Positions 42,801-51,034 of a stretch of DNA of 64,000 nucleotides are shown here, one piece after another. The DNA is taken from the NCBI RefSeq assembly GCF_000718135.1, contig NZ_JOEM01000004.1, forward strand, positions 344,230 to 408,229. Reading direction: 5' to 3'. The notes beneath the pieces were generated by a model, which had not been told where the DNA came from, ran no database searches, and saw only the letters and a program-made list of their open reading frames with translations. Numbering within the stretch: position 1 is the first letter of the stretch; the number at the start of each line of letters is the position of its first letter. Source of the DNA: Streptomyces cyaneofuscatus (lineage in GTDB: Bacteria; Actinomycetota; Actinomycetes; Streptomycetales; Streptomycetaceae). The position numbers were made by a program, and so were the translations under genes.

Positions 42801-43573
42801 TGGCCGAGCGCGGGCACGGCCTGGAGGGCGGGGGTGTAGCGGGAGTTCAGCCGGATGGTGCGCAGCCGCCCGGCGAAGAGCCGCCGGCTGACCTCGCGGA
42901 GCTTGCCGGTCTCCTGGTCCTCCTGGCCGAACCCCTTGACGACCCGGACCCCGGAGACGGCCCCGTCGACGACCCCGGCGACGGCGGCGGCCTGGCCCTG
43001 GGCGTACCAGGTGGCGGGGAAGAGGCGCTTACGGGAGCGGCGGGCGATGGCCCAGAGCGCGGGGGCGACGGCGAGGGCGACGAGGGTGAGCGGCAGGGAG
43101 AGCCACGCCATGATCACCAGGGACATGAGGAAGAGCAGGATGTTCCCGATGGTCATCGGGAGCATGAACAGCAGCCCCTGGATGAGCTGGAGGTCGCTGG
43201 TGGCCCGGCCGACGACCTGCCCGGTGGAGAGCTCGTCCTGCCGCTTGCCGTCCAGCTCGGTGATCGTCGTGTACATGTCTGTACGGAGATCGTGCTGGAC
43301 GTCCAGGGCGAGCCGGCCGCCGTAGTAGCGGCGGATGTAGGTGGCGATGTAGACGAGGACGGCGGCGCCGATGAGGAGGCCGGTCCAGAGCGCGAGCGAG
43401 CGGGTGTGGTCGGTGACGACGTCGTCGATGATCACCTTGGTGATCAGCGGGACGAGCGCCATGACGGCCATCCCGGCGAGCGAGGAGCCGAGCGCGAGCA
43501 CGACATTGCGCCGGTACCGCCACGCGTACCCGGTCAGCCGTCGGCCCCACCCCTGTTGCTCTGCGCCCGTCAC
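39842..43573 (-). CDS. Fused two-half ABC exporter with asymmetric ATPase sites
   Basis: 1243 residues containing two complete exporter halves: membrane domain 1 (about 25-330), NBD1 (360-600), linker (600-690), membrane domain 2 (690-980), NBD2 (1000-1235). NBD1: Walker A GASGSGKST, signature LSGGQRQRVALARA, Walker B RLLLLDDATSAVDA. NBD2: GETGAGKST, signature LSAGQRQLIALARA, Walker B ILLLDEATAALDL. The Asp in place of the catalytic Glu in NBD1 together with the altered signature in NBD2 predicts one degenerate and one active ATP site, as in heterodimeric multidrug/lipid exporters. GTG at 43571-43573 has AGGAGG 7 bases upstream. Substrate unknown, drugs or lipids being usual. Confidence 0.9.
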   Translation of the reverse strand: MTGAEQQGWGRRLTGYAWRYRRNVVLALGSSLAGMAVMALVPLITKVIIDDVVTDHTRSLALWTGLLIGAAVLVYIATYIRRYYGGRLALDVQHDLRTDMYTTITELDGKRQDELSTGQVVGRATSDLQLIQGLLFMLPMTIGNILLFLMSLVIMAWLSLPLTLVALAVAPALWAIARRSRKRLFPATWYAQGQAAAVAGVVDGAVSGVRVVKGFGQEDQETGKLREVSRRLFAGRLRTIRLNSRYTPALQAVPALGQVAMLALGGWLATRGEITLGTFVAFSTYLAQLVGPVRMLAMVLTVGQQARAGVERVLELIDTEPSMTDGTKELPADAPAGIEFDDVRFGYDEERPVLDGFSLTVEPGETLAIVGASGSGKSTVSLLLPRFYDVSHGAVLIGGHDVRELTQASLRAAIGLVPEDSFLFSDTVRSNIAYGFPDATQEQIEQAARAAQAHGFISALPDGYDTTVGEHGLTLSGGQRQRVALARAILTDPRLLLLDDATSAVDARVEHEIHEALKQVMEGRTTLLIAHRRSTLQLADRIAVLDGGKLAAIGTHAELERTSPLYRRLLTDPDELGGTSPGHRPVHTEADPDGDRSLQKELDAEFDAERGITPELWIRKEEDRDASVAGMPASPELLAQVEALPPATDTPQVDEARAVLPEDSYGLRRLLRGFGGALLLALGLVAVDAGMGLLLPVLIRYGIDEGVSQVAMGAVWAASAIGLAVVVVQWVAQTGEIRMTGRTGERVLYSLRLKIFAQLQRLGLDYYERELTGRIMTRMTTDVDALSTFLQTGLVTAFVSVVTFFGIMVALLVLDIQLALVVFATLPVLIIGTFFFRRSSVKAYELARERISGVNADLQESVSGLRIVQAFGREHDGAARYAERSDSYRQARVRGQWLISIYFPFVQLLASVAAAAVIIVGAGRVDNGTLTVGALVAYLLYIELFFAPVQQLSQVFDGYQQATVSLGRIQELLREPTSTADPDEPLDVLSLRGEIAFEDVSFAYGDEEEALTGVDLHIPAGQTVAFVGETGAGKSTLVKLVARFYDPTSGRVTADGTDLRRLDMTAYRHRLGVVPQEAYLFPGTVRDAIAYGLPDATDARVEAAARAVGAHDMIATLEDGYLHEVAERGRNLSAGQRQLIALARAELVDPDILLLDEATAALDLASEALVNQATDRLTGRRTTLVVAHRLTTAARADRVVVMDQGRVAEDGTHDELLARDGRYARLWRTFIGEGMGEDVGART

Positions 43574-43753
43574 GCGTTGCCTCCTGCTTCCGAGCTGTCG
43601 GACCTGATCTTCCGGAAGGCACCAACACGGCAGGGAGCGGATTTCATCCCTCCGCAATAAAGGGGGACGCCCCGAGGCCACGACAACCACCGAGAGGGGA
43701 TCACTTCTTCGAGTGACTGCGCAGCGAAGGCGGGCGACATACACTGGAGCATC

Positions 43754-43771
43754 TATACGTTTCGATATATG
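43754..43771 (+). promoter_or_regulatory. Promoter of the toxin-antitoxin pair, possibly leaderless
   Basis: TATACG at 43754-43759 is a good -10 candidate in an AT-rich stretch (ATCTATACGTTTCGATATAT). The ATG at 43769 lies only 9 bases downstream and has no ribosome binding site, so the message probably starts at or next to the start codon. TATACGTTTCGATATA is also quasi-palindromic and may be the antitoxin operator. Confidence 0.5.
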
Positions 43772-44158
43772 GATACGCCCTATGTGATCGAGATCGAACC
43801 CGAGGTCCGGCTATGGCTGATGAACCTGCCGTACAACGACTTCCTGGTGGTCGAGCACGTCGCCGAGCTGCTGCGGGAGCGCCCCACGACGCTCGGAGAG
43901 CCGTACTCCCGGCACCTCGGCGACGGCGTCCGCGAGCTGCGGTTCAGCCTTGGCCGGCAAGGGGTCGCGACCCGGATTCCCTATTGGCTCGCGCCGGATC
44001 GCCGGATCGTTCTGCTTACCGTCTTCCGCAAGACCCGGCGGCGGGAGACGGCCGAGGTCGCCCGCGCCAAGCGCGCCAAGGTGCTCTGCCAGACCGAGCA
44101 CCCACCGGCTCACGATGTGTACATGCGCACAGCCGACGAGGAGAAGGAGAAGCGGTAA
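43769..44158 (+). CDS. HigB/RelE-type toxin (phage-derived Gp49-like)
   Basis: 129 residues of the Gp49-like/DUF891 branch of RelE-fold ribosome-dependent mRNA interferases. Characteristic parts: LLRERPTTLGEPYSRHLGDG, VRELRFSLGRQGVATRIPYW (basic beta sheet), RRIVLLTVFRKTRRRETAEV with a Lys/Arg-rich active surface. The order toxin-antitoxin is that of HigBA. The stop overlaps the start of the antitoxin gene (TAATG), coupling translation. It is flanked by unrelated genes, so it behaves as a small mobile module. Confidence 0.85.
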   Translation: MDTPYVIEIEPEVRLWLMNLPYNDFLVVEHVAELLRERPTTLGEPYSRHLGDGVRELRFSLGRQGVATRIPYWLAPDRRIVLLTVFRKTRRRETAEVARAKRAKVLCQTEHPPAHDVYMRTADEEKEKR

Positions 44159-44580
44159 TGGTCAGCCACGCACGCTGGAAGCTCGCCCGCGACGAGAAGG
44201 TCGCCCAGGGGATCGCCGAGGATCCCGAGGTGGAGCGGCGCCGCGAGGAAATCTCTCTCGCGTTCGACCTCGGACAGGCCGTGTACGACCGGCGGGTCGC
44301 CCTCGGCCTCTCGCAGACCGAGCTGGCCCGGCGCGCCGGTATGACGCAGCCGCAGGTCTCGAAGCTGGAGCTCGGCGGCACGGTCCCCACCGTGCCCCTG
44401 CTGGCACGGCTCGCCCGTGCCATGGAGGCGGTGTTCCGGATGGAGCTGTTCGGGAGCAGTATCCGCGTGACGTTCACCGACCTGGACGGAACCACACCGG
44501 AGGAGACCGCCACGGAACACGCGTCCGCCCCCGAGGCGGAGGCGGACGCGAGCGCGGAGAGGACGGCGGCCACGGGCTGA
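44158..44580 (+). CDS. XRE family antitoxin (HigA-like)
   Basis: 140 residues. A helix-turn-helix of the XRE/Cro type spans about 45-95 (DLGQAVYDRRVALGLSQTEL, ARRAGMTQPQVSKLELGG, VPTVPLLARLARAMEAVF). Residues 1-40 form an acidic helix (EDPEVERRREEISLA) that may wrap the toxin; the tail is Glu/Ala-rich and disordered. It overlaps the toxin gene by one base and should neutralise it and repress the shared promoter. Confidence 0.85.
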   Translation: MVSHARWKLARDEKVAQGIAEDPEVERRREEISLAFDLGQAVYDRRVALGLSQTELARRAGMTQPQVSKLELGGTVPTVPLLARLARAMEAVFRMELFGSSIRVTFTDLDGTTPEETATEHASAPEAEADASAERTAATG

Positions 44581-44622
44581 GGGAGCCGAACCCGCAGCCG
44601 GGCGGTCCCTCCCCAGCCCGGC

Positions 44623-46305
44623 CTACAGATGCGTCGGCTCGAACATCCGCAGCAGGGCCGGGAGCACGACCACGGACGGTCCGGGCTCGGCCAGGGCCTT
44701 GCCCAGGTCCGCGGCGAGCGACTCCGGGGTCGTACGGACGGCGGGCACGCCGAAGGACTCGGCGAGGGCGACGAAGTCCGGGCGGGACAGCTCGGTGCCC
44801 GTGGCCTCGCCGAAGGCGCCCGTCATGTACTCGCGCAGGATGCCGTAGCCCCCGTCGTCCACGATCAGCCACGTCAGCGGCAGGTCGTACTGGCGAGCGG
44901 TGGCCAGCTCCGCGATGGAGTACATCGCCCCGCCGTCGCCGGAGACCGCGAGCACCGGGGTGGTCGGGTCGGCGGAGGCGGCGCCGATGGCCGCCGGGAA
45001 GCCGTAGCCGAGGCCGCCTGCGCCCTGGGCGGAGTGCATGGTGTTGGGGCGCCGCGCGTCGAACGCGGACCAGGCCCAGTAGGCCAGGATCGTCATGTCC
45101 CAGAAGCTGGGCGACGCGTCGGGCAGTGCCTGGCGTACGGCGTCGAGGACCTGCTGCTCCAGGGTGAGCTCCTGGGCGTCGATCCGGACTCGTACCTTTT
45201 CCAGCACCGTCGCCACGCGCTCCGCGGCACCCGCGTCCTCGCGCCGCTCCACCGCCTCCAGCAGCTCGGACAGCGCCTCGCGGGCGTCGGAGTGGATGCC
45301 GAGGGCGGGGTGGTTGGACTCCAGCTTCCCGGCGTCCGCCTCGATCTGGATCACCCGGCCGCGCGGGCGGAAGGTGTGGTAGTTCGAGGAGAGTTCGCCG
45401 AGCCCCGAGCCGACGACGAGCAGGACGTCCGCGTCCTCCAGGAAGTCGGTGGTGTGCCGGTCCTCCAGCCAGGAGCGCAGCGAGAGCGGGTGCTCCCAGG
45501 GGAAGGCGCCCTTGCCGCCGAAGGTGGTGACGACCGGCGCGTCGATCTTCTCGGCCAGCGCGCGCAGCTTGCCGGAGGCGTCGGACCGTACGACTCCGCC
45601 GCCCGCGATGATCACGGGCCGCTCGGCGTTCGACAGCAGGTGGGCGGCGGCGATCGTCAGCTCGGGCCGCGGATACAGCTCGCGCGGGGTGGCGTCCATG
45701 GCGCTGACGACGGGAAGGGTCGTCTCGGCCAGCAGCACGTCCTGCGGGATCTCCACCCAGACCGGCCCGTGGGGGGCGGTCAGCGCGGACTCCCAGGCGG
45801 CGGCGATCGCGGACGGGATCTGGGACGCCGCCCGCACGGTGTGCACGGACTTCACGATGTCCCGTACGGAGGCCTGCTGGTCGCGCAGCTCGTGCAGATA
45901 CCCGTGGCGCCCGCCGCCGAGGCCCGCCGTCGGGATCTGGCTGGAGATCGCGAGGACGGGCGCGGAGGCGGCGGCCGCCTCCTGGAGCGCGGCGAGCGAG
46001 GTGAGGGCGCCGGGCCCGGTGGAGAGGAGCAGCGGCGCCACTTCTCCGGTGATCCGGCCGTACGCGTCGGCGGCGAACCCGGCGTTGTTCTCGACGCGGA
46101 GTCCGACGTAACGGAGGGAGGAGCGGCGCAGCGCGTCGAACATGCCGAGCGCGTGCTGGCCGGGCAGCCCGAAGACGGTGGTCGCGCCGAGCCCCTGGAG
46201 CGACTCCACGACGAGGTCACCGCCGTTGCGGCCGGGCGGCGGGGTCAGGACGGCGGCGGCCTGCGCGGCGGTGAGCTGCGGCCGGTCGTCGTGGTCGTGG
46301 CTCAC
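44623..46305 (-). CDS. ThDP-dependent enzyme, acetolactate synthase-like (2-ketoarginine decarboxylase candidate)
   Basis: 560 residues with the three ThDP-enzyme domains: Pyr domain with the activating Glu in [20 protein letters not shown] (about 70-85), central domain ([10 protein letters not shown]), PP domain with the cofactor motif [12 protein letters not shown] ... [10 protein letters not shown] (about 455-485). Acetolactate synthase itself would be next to a regulatory subunit gene; here the GTG start overlaps the stop of an agmatinase/guanidinobutyrase gene. In the arginine transaminase route a ThDP enzyme (AruI) decarboxylates 2-ketoarginine to 4-guanidinobutyraldehyde, whose acid is then hydrolysed by guanidinobutyrase, so that role is a good hypothesis. 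Other 2-oxo acids remain possible. Confidence 0.8.
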   Translation of the reverse strand: MSHDHDDRPQLTAAQAAAVLTPPPGRNGGDLVVESLQGLGATTVFGLPGQHALGMFDALRRSSLRYVGLRVENNAGFAADAYGRITGEVAPLLLSTGPGALTSLAALQEAAAASAPVLAISSQIPTAGLGGGRHGYLHELRDQQASVRDIVKSVHTVRAASQIPSAIAAAWESALTAPHGPVWVEIPQDVLLAETTLPVVSAMDATPRELYPRPELTIAAAHLLSNAERPVIIAGGGVVRSDASGKLRALAEKIDAPVVTTFGGKGAFPWEHPLSLRSWLEDRHTTDFLEDADVLLVVGSGLGELSSNYHTFRPRGRVIQIEADAGKLESNHPALGIHSDAREALSELLEAVERREDAGAAERVATVLEKVRVRIDAQELTLEQQVLDAVRQALPDASPSFWDMTILAYWAWSAFDARRPNTMHSAQGAGGLGYGFPAAIGAASADPTTPVLAVSGDGGAMYSIAELATARQYDLPLTWLIVDDGGYGILREYMTGAFGEATGTELSRPDFVALAESFGVPAVRTTPESLAADLGKALAEPGPSVVVLPALLRMFEPTHL

Positions 46306-47282
46306 TTGGCGTCCTTGGTCTGCTTCTCCGCCGCGATCTGGCGGGACATGATCGTCGTCAGCTCGTACGCGGTGTGGGAGGCGGCCACGGAGGTGATCTC
46401 GGCGTGGTCGTACGCGGGCGCCACCTCCACCAGGTCGGCGGAGACCAGGTGGCAGGAGGAGAGCCCGCGCAGGATCTCCAGCAGCTCGCGCGAGGTGAGG
46501 CCGCCGGCCTCGGGGGTGCCGGTGCCGGGGGCGTGCGCCGGGTCCAGGACGTCGATGTCGATGGAGATGTAGAGCGGCCGGTCCCCGATGCGCTGGCGCA
46601 GCTGGTCGGCGATCTCGTCGACGCCGCGCCGCATGACGTCGGCGGAGGTGACGATGCCGAAGCCCATCTTCTCGTCGTCGGTCAGGTCCTGCTTGCCGTA
46701 GAGCGGGCCGCGGGTGCCGACGTGGGAGAGGGCGGAGGTGTCGAGGATGCCCTCCTCGACGGCGCGGCGGAAGGGGGTGCCGTGGGTGTACTCGGCGCCG
46801 AAGTAGGTGTCCCAGGTGTCCAGGTGCGCGTCGAAGTGGAGCAGGGCGACGGGCCCGTGCTTCTTGGCGACGGAGCGCAGGAGGGGCAGGGCGATGGTGT
46901 GGTCACCGCCGAGGGTCATCAGGCGGGCGCCAGTGTTGAGCAGGTCGTCGGCGGCGGCCTCGACGGTCTCCACGGCCTCGTTGATGTTGAACGGGTTCGC
47001 CGCGATATCCCCGGCGTCGGCGACCTGCGCGAGGGCGAACGGGGACGCGTCCTGGGCCGGGTTGTAGGGGCGCAGCAGCCGGGACGCCTCACGGATGGCG
47101 TTGCCGCCGAAGCGGGCGCCGGGCCGGTAGGAGACCCCGCTGTCGAAGGGCACGCCGACGACGGCGACATCGGTGCGCCCGACCTCGTCGAGCCGGGGCA
47201 GCCGGGCGAACGTCGCGGGCCCGGCGTACCGCGGGACGCGGGAGGAGTCGACGGGGCCGCGCGGCGATTCGTTGCTGCTCAT
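46302..47282 (-). CDS. Agmatinase/guanidinobutyrase (ureohydrolase)
   Basis: 326 residues of the arginase/agmatinase family. All manganese ligands are present: His128 in GGDHTIALP, Asp151, His153 and Asp155 in [10 protein letters not shown], and the two Asp of [20 protein letters not shown]. The reaction is hydrolysis of a guanidino group to urea and an amine. The family cannot be split into agmatinase and guanidinobutyrase by eye; the coupled ThDP enzyme favours guanidinobutyrase. ATG at 47280-47282 is the start, with only a weak AAAGG upstream. An upstream in-frame extension of 17 residues is less likely. Confidence 0.87.
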   Translation of the reverse strand: MSSNESPRGPVDSSRVPRYAGPATFARLPRLDEVGRTDVAVVGVPFDSGVSYRPGARFGGNAIREASRLLRPYNPAQDASPFALAQVADAGDIAANPFNINEAVETVEAAADDLLNTGARLMTLGGDHTIALPLLRSVAKKHGPVALLHFDAHLDTWDTYFGAEYTHGTPFRRAVEEGILDTSALSHVGTRGPLYGKQDLTDDEKMGFGIVTSADVMRRGVDEIADQLRQRIGDRPLYISIDIDVLDPAHAPGTGTPEAGGLTSRELLEILRGLSSCHLVSADLVEVAPAYDHAEITSVAASHTAYELTTIMSRQIAAEKQTKDAK

Positions 47283-47358
47283 GGGGGGTGTGCCTTTCGT
47301 TTCAGGATTCGTACAGGTTTCGTACGGTGTCAAGTGTGCGGGGTCGAGAGGGCCTACT

Positions 47359-47459
47359 CAGCCCGTCCGGCCAGACCCAGCCCGTCCGGCGATTGAGGAC
47401 ATCTTTTGCGCCCGCCGGATCCGGCGCGAGGGTTCCGTCCTCAAACGCCGGACGGGCTG
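47359..47459. repeat. Streptomyces-type long inverted repeat, arms 23 bases
   Basis: The left arm at 47378-47400 begins CAGCCCGTCCGGCG and ends TTGAGGAC; the right arm at 47437-47459 is its complement with one mismatch, around a 36-base loop containing a second small hairpin (CGCCGGATCCGGCG). A partial third copy, CAGCCCGTCCGG, lies at 47359-47370. This element is a familiar dispersed repeat at gene ends in Streptomyces genomes and probably acts as terminator. The right arm contains the stop codon region of the symporter gene. Confidence 0.85.
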
Positions 47460-48937
47460 GTGGTGGACGCGGCGGACGGGCTGGTGGAGGCGGCAGACGG
47501 GCTGGAATCGCGCCCCGCAAGCCGCTCGCGCCAAGCGGCCAGCACGGCCGCGTCCGTAGGCGGCGTGGCCAGCGACACGACCACGTACACGGCCAGCGAT
47601 GACAGCAGCCCGTAGTAGATCGGCTGGTTGGCGAGGATCCCGTACACCGCCATCAGCCCGATCACCGCGACACCCCCCACGCACACCGCCGCCAGCGCCC
47701 CCGCCGCCGTCCCGCGCCGCCACAGCAGCCCGCCCAGGATCGGCACGAGCAGCCCGCCGACCAGCAGGTTGTACGCAACGGTCAGCGCCTCGACGACATC
47801 GTTCAGCGCGATGGCGATCAGGATGACCGCGATCCCCATGATGAGGATGAACGCCCGGTTCCCCTTGACCTCGTCATGCGGCTCGCCACTCCCGCCGTCC
47901 CGCACCACGGCGCCCCGCAACCGCGACCAGATGTCGTTGTTGGCGACGGTCGCGCAGGCGATCAGCGCGCCCGACGAGGTCGACATCACGGCGGCCAGGG
48001 CCGCGGCGAGCACCAGCCCTCTCACCCCCATCGGCAGCTCGTCCTTCACGATCGTCGCGAACGCGGCATCCGCGCTCGCCAGGTCCGGGTACATCACCTT
48101 GGCCGCGGTCCCGATGACGGCTCCGGCGATGGCGTACACGAGGCAGTACGTACCGGCCACCGTTCCGCCCCACCGCGCCGTGCGGTCGCTGCGCGCGGTG
48201 AACACGCGCTGCCAGATGTCCTGCCCGATGAGCATGCCGAAGGTGTAGATCAGGACGTACGTGAAGATCGTCTCGCCGCCGATGCCGAGCGGGTCGAAGT
48301 ATTCGGTCGGCAGCTGCGCCTTCATCTCGCTGAAGCCGCCCGCCTTGACGACGGCGATGGGCAGCAGGAGCAGCAGCACGCCGATGGTCTTGACGACGAA
48401 CTGGACCATGTCCGTCAGCGTGATCGACCACATGCCGCCGAGCGTCGAGTACGCGACGACGATGGTGCCGCCGAGGACGATGGCGACGGTGCGGTTCACG
48501 TCGAAGAGGACGTCGAAGATGGTGGCGTACGCGATGGTCGAGGTGACCGCGAGCATGAGGGTGTACGCCCACATGACGACGCCGGAGATGATCCCGGCCC
48601 GCCCGCCGTAGCGCAGGTCGAGCATCTCGGAGACGGTGTAGACCTTCAGCCGGGCGATCCGCGCGGAGAAGAAGATGGAGAGCGCGAGGAGCCCGAGGCC
48701 GATGGTGAGAACCATCCAGGCCCCGGAGAGCCCGTATTTGTAGCCGAGCCCGACGCCGCCGATGGTGGACGCGCCGCCGAGGACGATGGCGGCCATGGTG
48801 CCGGAGTACATCCAGGGCCCGAGGCGGCGCCCGGCGACCAGGAACTCAGCTTTGGACTTGGCGCGGCGCATGCCCCACCAGCCCATGGCGAGCATGCCGG
48901 CCAGGTAGACGACGATCACGGCGTAGTCGACAGCCAT
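47441..48937 (-). CDS. Sodium:solute symporter (SSS family)
   Basis: 498 residues with about 13 membrane helices. Family features: YAVIVVYLAGMLAMGWWGMR at the start, ASTIGGVGLGYKYGLSGAWM (helix 2-3), VYTVSEMLDLRYGGRAGIIS, and AALAAVMSTSSGALIACATV, the sodium-site signature. It imports a polar nutrient with sodium; given the agmatinase and ThDP genes 159 bases downstream on the same strand, and the PucR gene across the promoter, an amine, guanidino compound or amino acid is likely. The last 25 residues are a Ser/Ala/Pro repeat created by repetitive DNA and a terminator arm. Confidence 0.87.
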   Translation of the reverse strand: MAVDYAVIVVYLAGMLAMGWWGMRRAKSKAEFLVAGRRLGPWMYSGTMAAIVLGGASTIGGVGLGYKYGLSGAWMVLTIGLGLLALSIFFSARIARLKVYTVSEMLDLRYGGRAGIISGVVMWAYTLMLAVTSTIAYATIFDVLFDVNRTVAIVLGGTIVVAYSTLGGMWSITLTDMVQFVVKTIGVLLLLLPIAVVKAGGFSEMKAQLPTEYFDPLGIGGETIFTYVLIYTFGMLIGQDIWQRVFTARSDRTARWGGTVAGTYCLVYAIAGAVIGTAAKVMYPDLASADAAFATIVKDELPMGVRGLVLAAALAAVMSTSSGALIACATVANNDIWSRLRGAVVRDGGSGEPHDEVKGNRAFILIMGIAVILIAIALNDVVEALTVAYNLLVGGLLVPILGGLLWRRGTAAGALAAVCVGGVAVIGLMAVYGILANQPIYYGLLSSLAVYVVVSLATPPTDAAVLAAWRERLAGRDSSPSAASTSPSAASTTSPSGV

Positions 48938-48959
48938 GGGCTTCCCTCCGTCTCGCGCA

Positions 48960-49022
48960 ACAGGTGCAGTGCGGGTGCAGGTGCGGGTCCTGGTGCAGGT
49001 CCGGATGCAGCTGCAGGTGCGA
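48960..49022. repeat. GGTGCAGGT-rich short repeats
   Basis: Between the divergent symporter and PucR genes the sequence GGTGCAG or a variant recurs about six times in 63 bases (for example GGTGCAGTGCGGGTGCAGG, then GGTGCAGGTCCGGATGCAG). The repeats are in the symporter leader and could be regulator sites or slippage-generated. Confidence 0.6.
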
Positions 49023-49087
49023 GGAAGACGGTAGGTGGCCGAAAGGCAGCGTTGAAGTGTACGTTTCCTCTACTCCCACCGCCGCGA

Positions 49088-50647
49088 ATGGACGAACCCT
49101 CCATGCCGACACCGCCCGCCCCCTCCCCCGGCCCGCCGGCCCCGCCCATCCCCCTCGCCGAACTCCTGGCGAGCAAGGAGCTGGGCCTGCGCCGGATCGC
49201 GGGCCCGGCCGAGGCCGACCTCCTCTGGGTGCACACGTCGGAGATGGCCGACCCCTACCCGTACCTCCTCGGCGGTGAGCTGCTGCTGAGCGCCGGGGTG
49301 CTGCTGACGGACCCGGACCGCTATGTGGCGCGGCTGGTGGAGGCGGGCGCGGCGGCGCTGGGTTTCGGTGTCCGGCCGGTGTACGAGGCGGTCCCGGAGG
49401 CCCTCATCGAGGCGTGCGACCGGTACGGGCTACCGCTGCTGGAGGTGCCGCCGGAGACCCCGTTCACGACGATCGCGCGGGCGGTGTGGCGGCTGATGGC
49501 TCAGGCCCGCCACCGGGAGCTGCGCCGGGTGACCCGGGCTCAGCAGGCCCTGGCGACGGCGGCGGCCCGCCCCGACCCCGTACCGGCGGTCCTCCACCAG
49601 CTCGCCACGCAGCTGAGCGGCCGGGCGGTGCTGCTGACGGCGCGGGGCGAGGAGGTCCACGCGGCGGGCCGGCGCCCGCATCCGGAGGCGGCGGCAGCAC
49701 TGGCACGCCTGGCCCGCGTGGTCGCCCGCGAACGCCCCGGCTCCCCCGCCTCGGCCACGGACACCCACGGCGACACGCACCTGGCGGCGTACGCGCTGGG
49801 CGGCGGCGAGGGCCTCGTCCTCTCCCTGGCGACCCGTGGGCGGGAGCCGGGCGACCACACGGTGGCCGGGATCGCGGTGGTTCTGCTCTCCCTCCTGGCC
49901 GCCCCCCACCAGGGCGCGGACGCGGCGGACCGCTCGGCGGCCCTGGTACGCCTGCTGCTCGGCGCGACGCCCGCCGAGGTGGCCCCGCTGCTGGGCCCCG
50001 ACGGCCCCTGGACGGTGATCCACGCCCGCCGCAGCGACGGCACGACGCCGGACGCCCTGACGGCGGGGGCGCTGGGGGCGTCGCTGGGCTCGGCGCTGGT
50101 GGACGCGGGCCGGGAGGACGACGAGACGGTACGAGTCCTGCTCCCGGCGACCACGAGGGAGGCGCCCCCGCAAGGGAGCGACGGTGAGAAGCCCAGGCAG
50201 CCCGGAGAGCCTGAAGAGCCCAGGCAGCCCCCGCGACCCCCCACCGTGCCCCCGCACCCCGGCTGGACCCTGGGCGTCTCCACCCCCACCCCCCTCTCGG
50301 CCCTCACCACCGCCGACACCCGGGCGGCCCGCGCCCTGGCCCACGCGGAGGCCACCCGCACCCCGCTGAAAGTGGACGCCCCGGTCACCGGCCTGGCCGC
50401 CCTGATCCCCCCCGACCAGGCGGCCGCCCACGCCCGCACCCTCCTCGCCCCGCTCACCCCGCCCCTGGCCGACACCCTGCGCTGCTGGCTCTCCCTGCAC
50501 GGCAGCTGGGACCGCACGGCGGTGGCCCTGTCCGTGCACCGCAACACCGTCCGCCAACGCATCGGGCGGTGCGCGGAGTTGCTGGACGTGGACCTGAACG
50601 ACATGGACGTACGGACGGAGTTGTGGTTCGCGCTGCGGCGGGAATGA
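49088..50647 (+). CDS. PucR family transcriptional regulator
   Basis: 519 residues. Residues 20-145 are the PucR N-terminal domain (IPLAELLASKELGLRRIAGP, LWVHTSEMADPYPYLLGGEL, LEVPPETPFTTIARAVWRLM). The C-terminal 60 residues are the PucR helix-turn-helix (LSLHGSWDRTAVALSVHRNT, VRQRIGRCAELLDVDL). The middle GGDEF-like region contains a Pro-rich loop. Start is uncertain: ATG 49088 or 49103, both without ribosome binding site, possibly a leaderless message. It faces away from the symporter-agmatinase-ThDP genes and is the obvious candidate to control them in response to a nitrogen compound. Confidence 0.88.
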   Translation: MDEPSMPTPPAPSPGPPAPPIPLAELLASKELGLRRIAGPAEADLLWVHTSEMADPYPYLLGGELLLSAGVLLTDPDRYVARLVEAGAAALGFGVRPVYEAVPEALIEACDRYGLPLLEVPPETPFTTIARAVWRLMAQARHRELRRVTRAQQALATAAARPDPVPAVLHQLATQLSGRAVLLTARGEEVHAAGRRPHPEAAAALARLARVVARERPGSPASATDTHGDTHLAAYALGGGEGLVLSLATRGREPGDHTVAGIAVVLLSLLAAPHQGADAADRSAALVRLLLGATPAEVAPLLGPDGPWTVIHARRSDGTTPDALTAGALGASLGSALVDAGREDDETVRVLLPATTREAPPQGSDGEKPRQPGEPEEPRQPPRPPTVPPHPGWTLGVSTPTPLSALTTADTRAARALAHAEATRTPLKVDAPVTGLAALIPPDQAAAHARTLLAPLTPPLADTLRCWLSLHGSWDRTAVALSVHRNTVRQRIGRCAELLDVDLNDMDVRTELWFALRRE

Positions 50648-50727
50648 CGTCCCGGAGCGGAGAAGGGGCCCTGAGGTGTACGGCCCGCCCGGCCATGCCT
50701 TATGTTGCAGTGGCAAAGGGGGATCGC

Positions 50728-50997
50728 ATGGCAAGGGATTACGACAGCCAGCTGCTGGAGTCCGTGGGGGTACGCCGGCGCCGGATGCGGGACGCCCTGC
50801 TGTTCGGTGTGGAGCGGGCGCGGCGGACGGCGGACGAGCGGCTCGGCAAGGTTTTCGCGGGGATCGCGATCACGGCCGTGCTGTGTGCGGGGTGCGTGGG
50901 GTGGTCCTTCCTCCAGCACACCCTGGACAAGCAGAAGGCCGAGCAGCAGAAGCAACAGCAGCGGCAGGCTCAGCAGTACGAGCAGCCGCCGCATTAA
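50728..50997 (+). CDS. Small single-helix membrane protein at the start of the ESX locus
   Basis: 89 residues: a basic cytoplasmic part (SVGVRRRRMRDALLFGVERA), one membrane helix (about 43-62, VFAGIAITAVLCAGCVGWSF), then a Gln/Lys-rich tail (QQKQQQRQAQQYEQPPH) that would be outside. AAAGGGGG precedes the ATG at 50728. I do not know a named family; its position just before eccD suggests a membrane accessory subunit of the type VII system. Confidence 0.7.
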   Translation: MARDYDSQLLESVGVRRRRMRDALLFGVERARRTADERLGKVFAGIAITAVLCAGCVGWSFLQHTLDKQKAEQQKQQQRQAQQYEQPPH

Positions 50998-51034
50998 GGG
51001 TGAGCACCGCTCCGCATTCCCTATCGAGGAGAAG

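Noticed and set aside
39791..43660. 1289-codon open frame on the plus strand opposite the ABC exporter
   Set aside because: Repeated EGG/DEV/GEE-like composition is the antisense of Walker and membrane segments; the minus frame has complete ABC motifs.
44623..46305. Annotating the ThDP enzyme as acetolactate synthase IlvB
   Set aside because: No regulatory subunit or ilvC neighbour; coupled to a ureohydrolase; the ThDP motif ends in DDGG where IlvB has NN.
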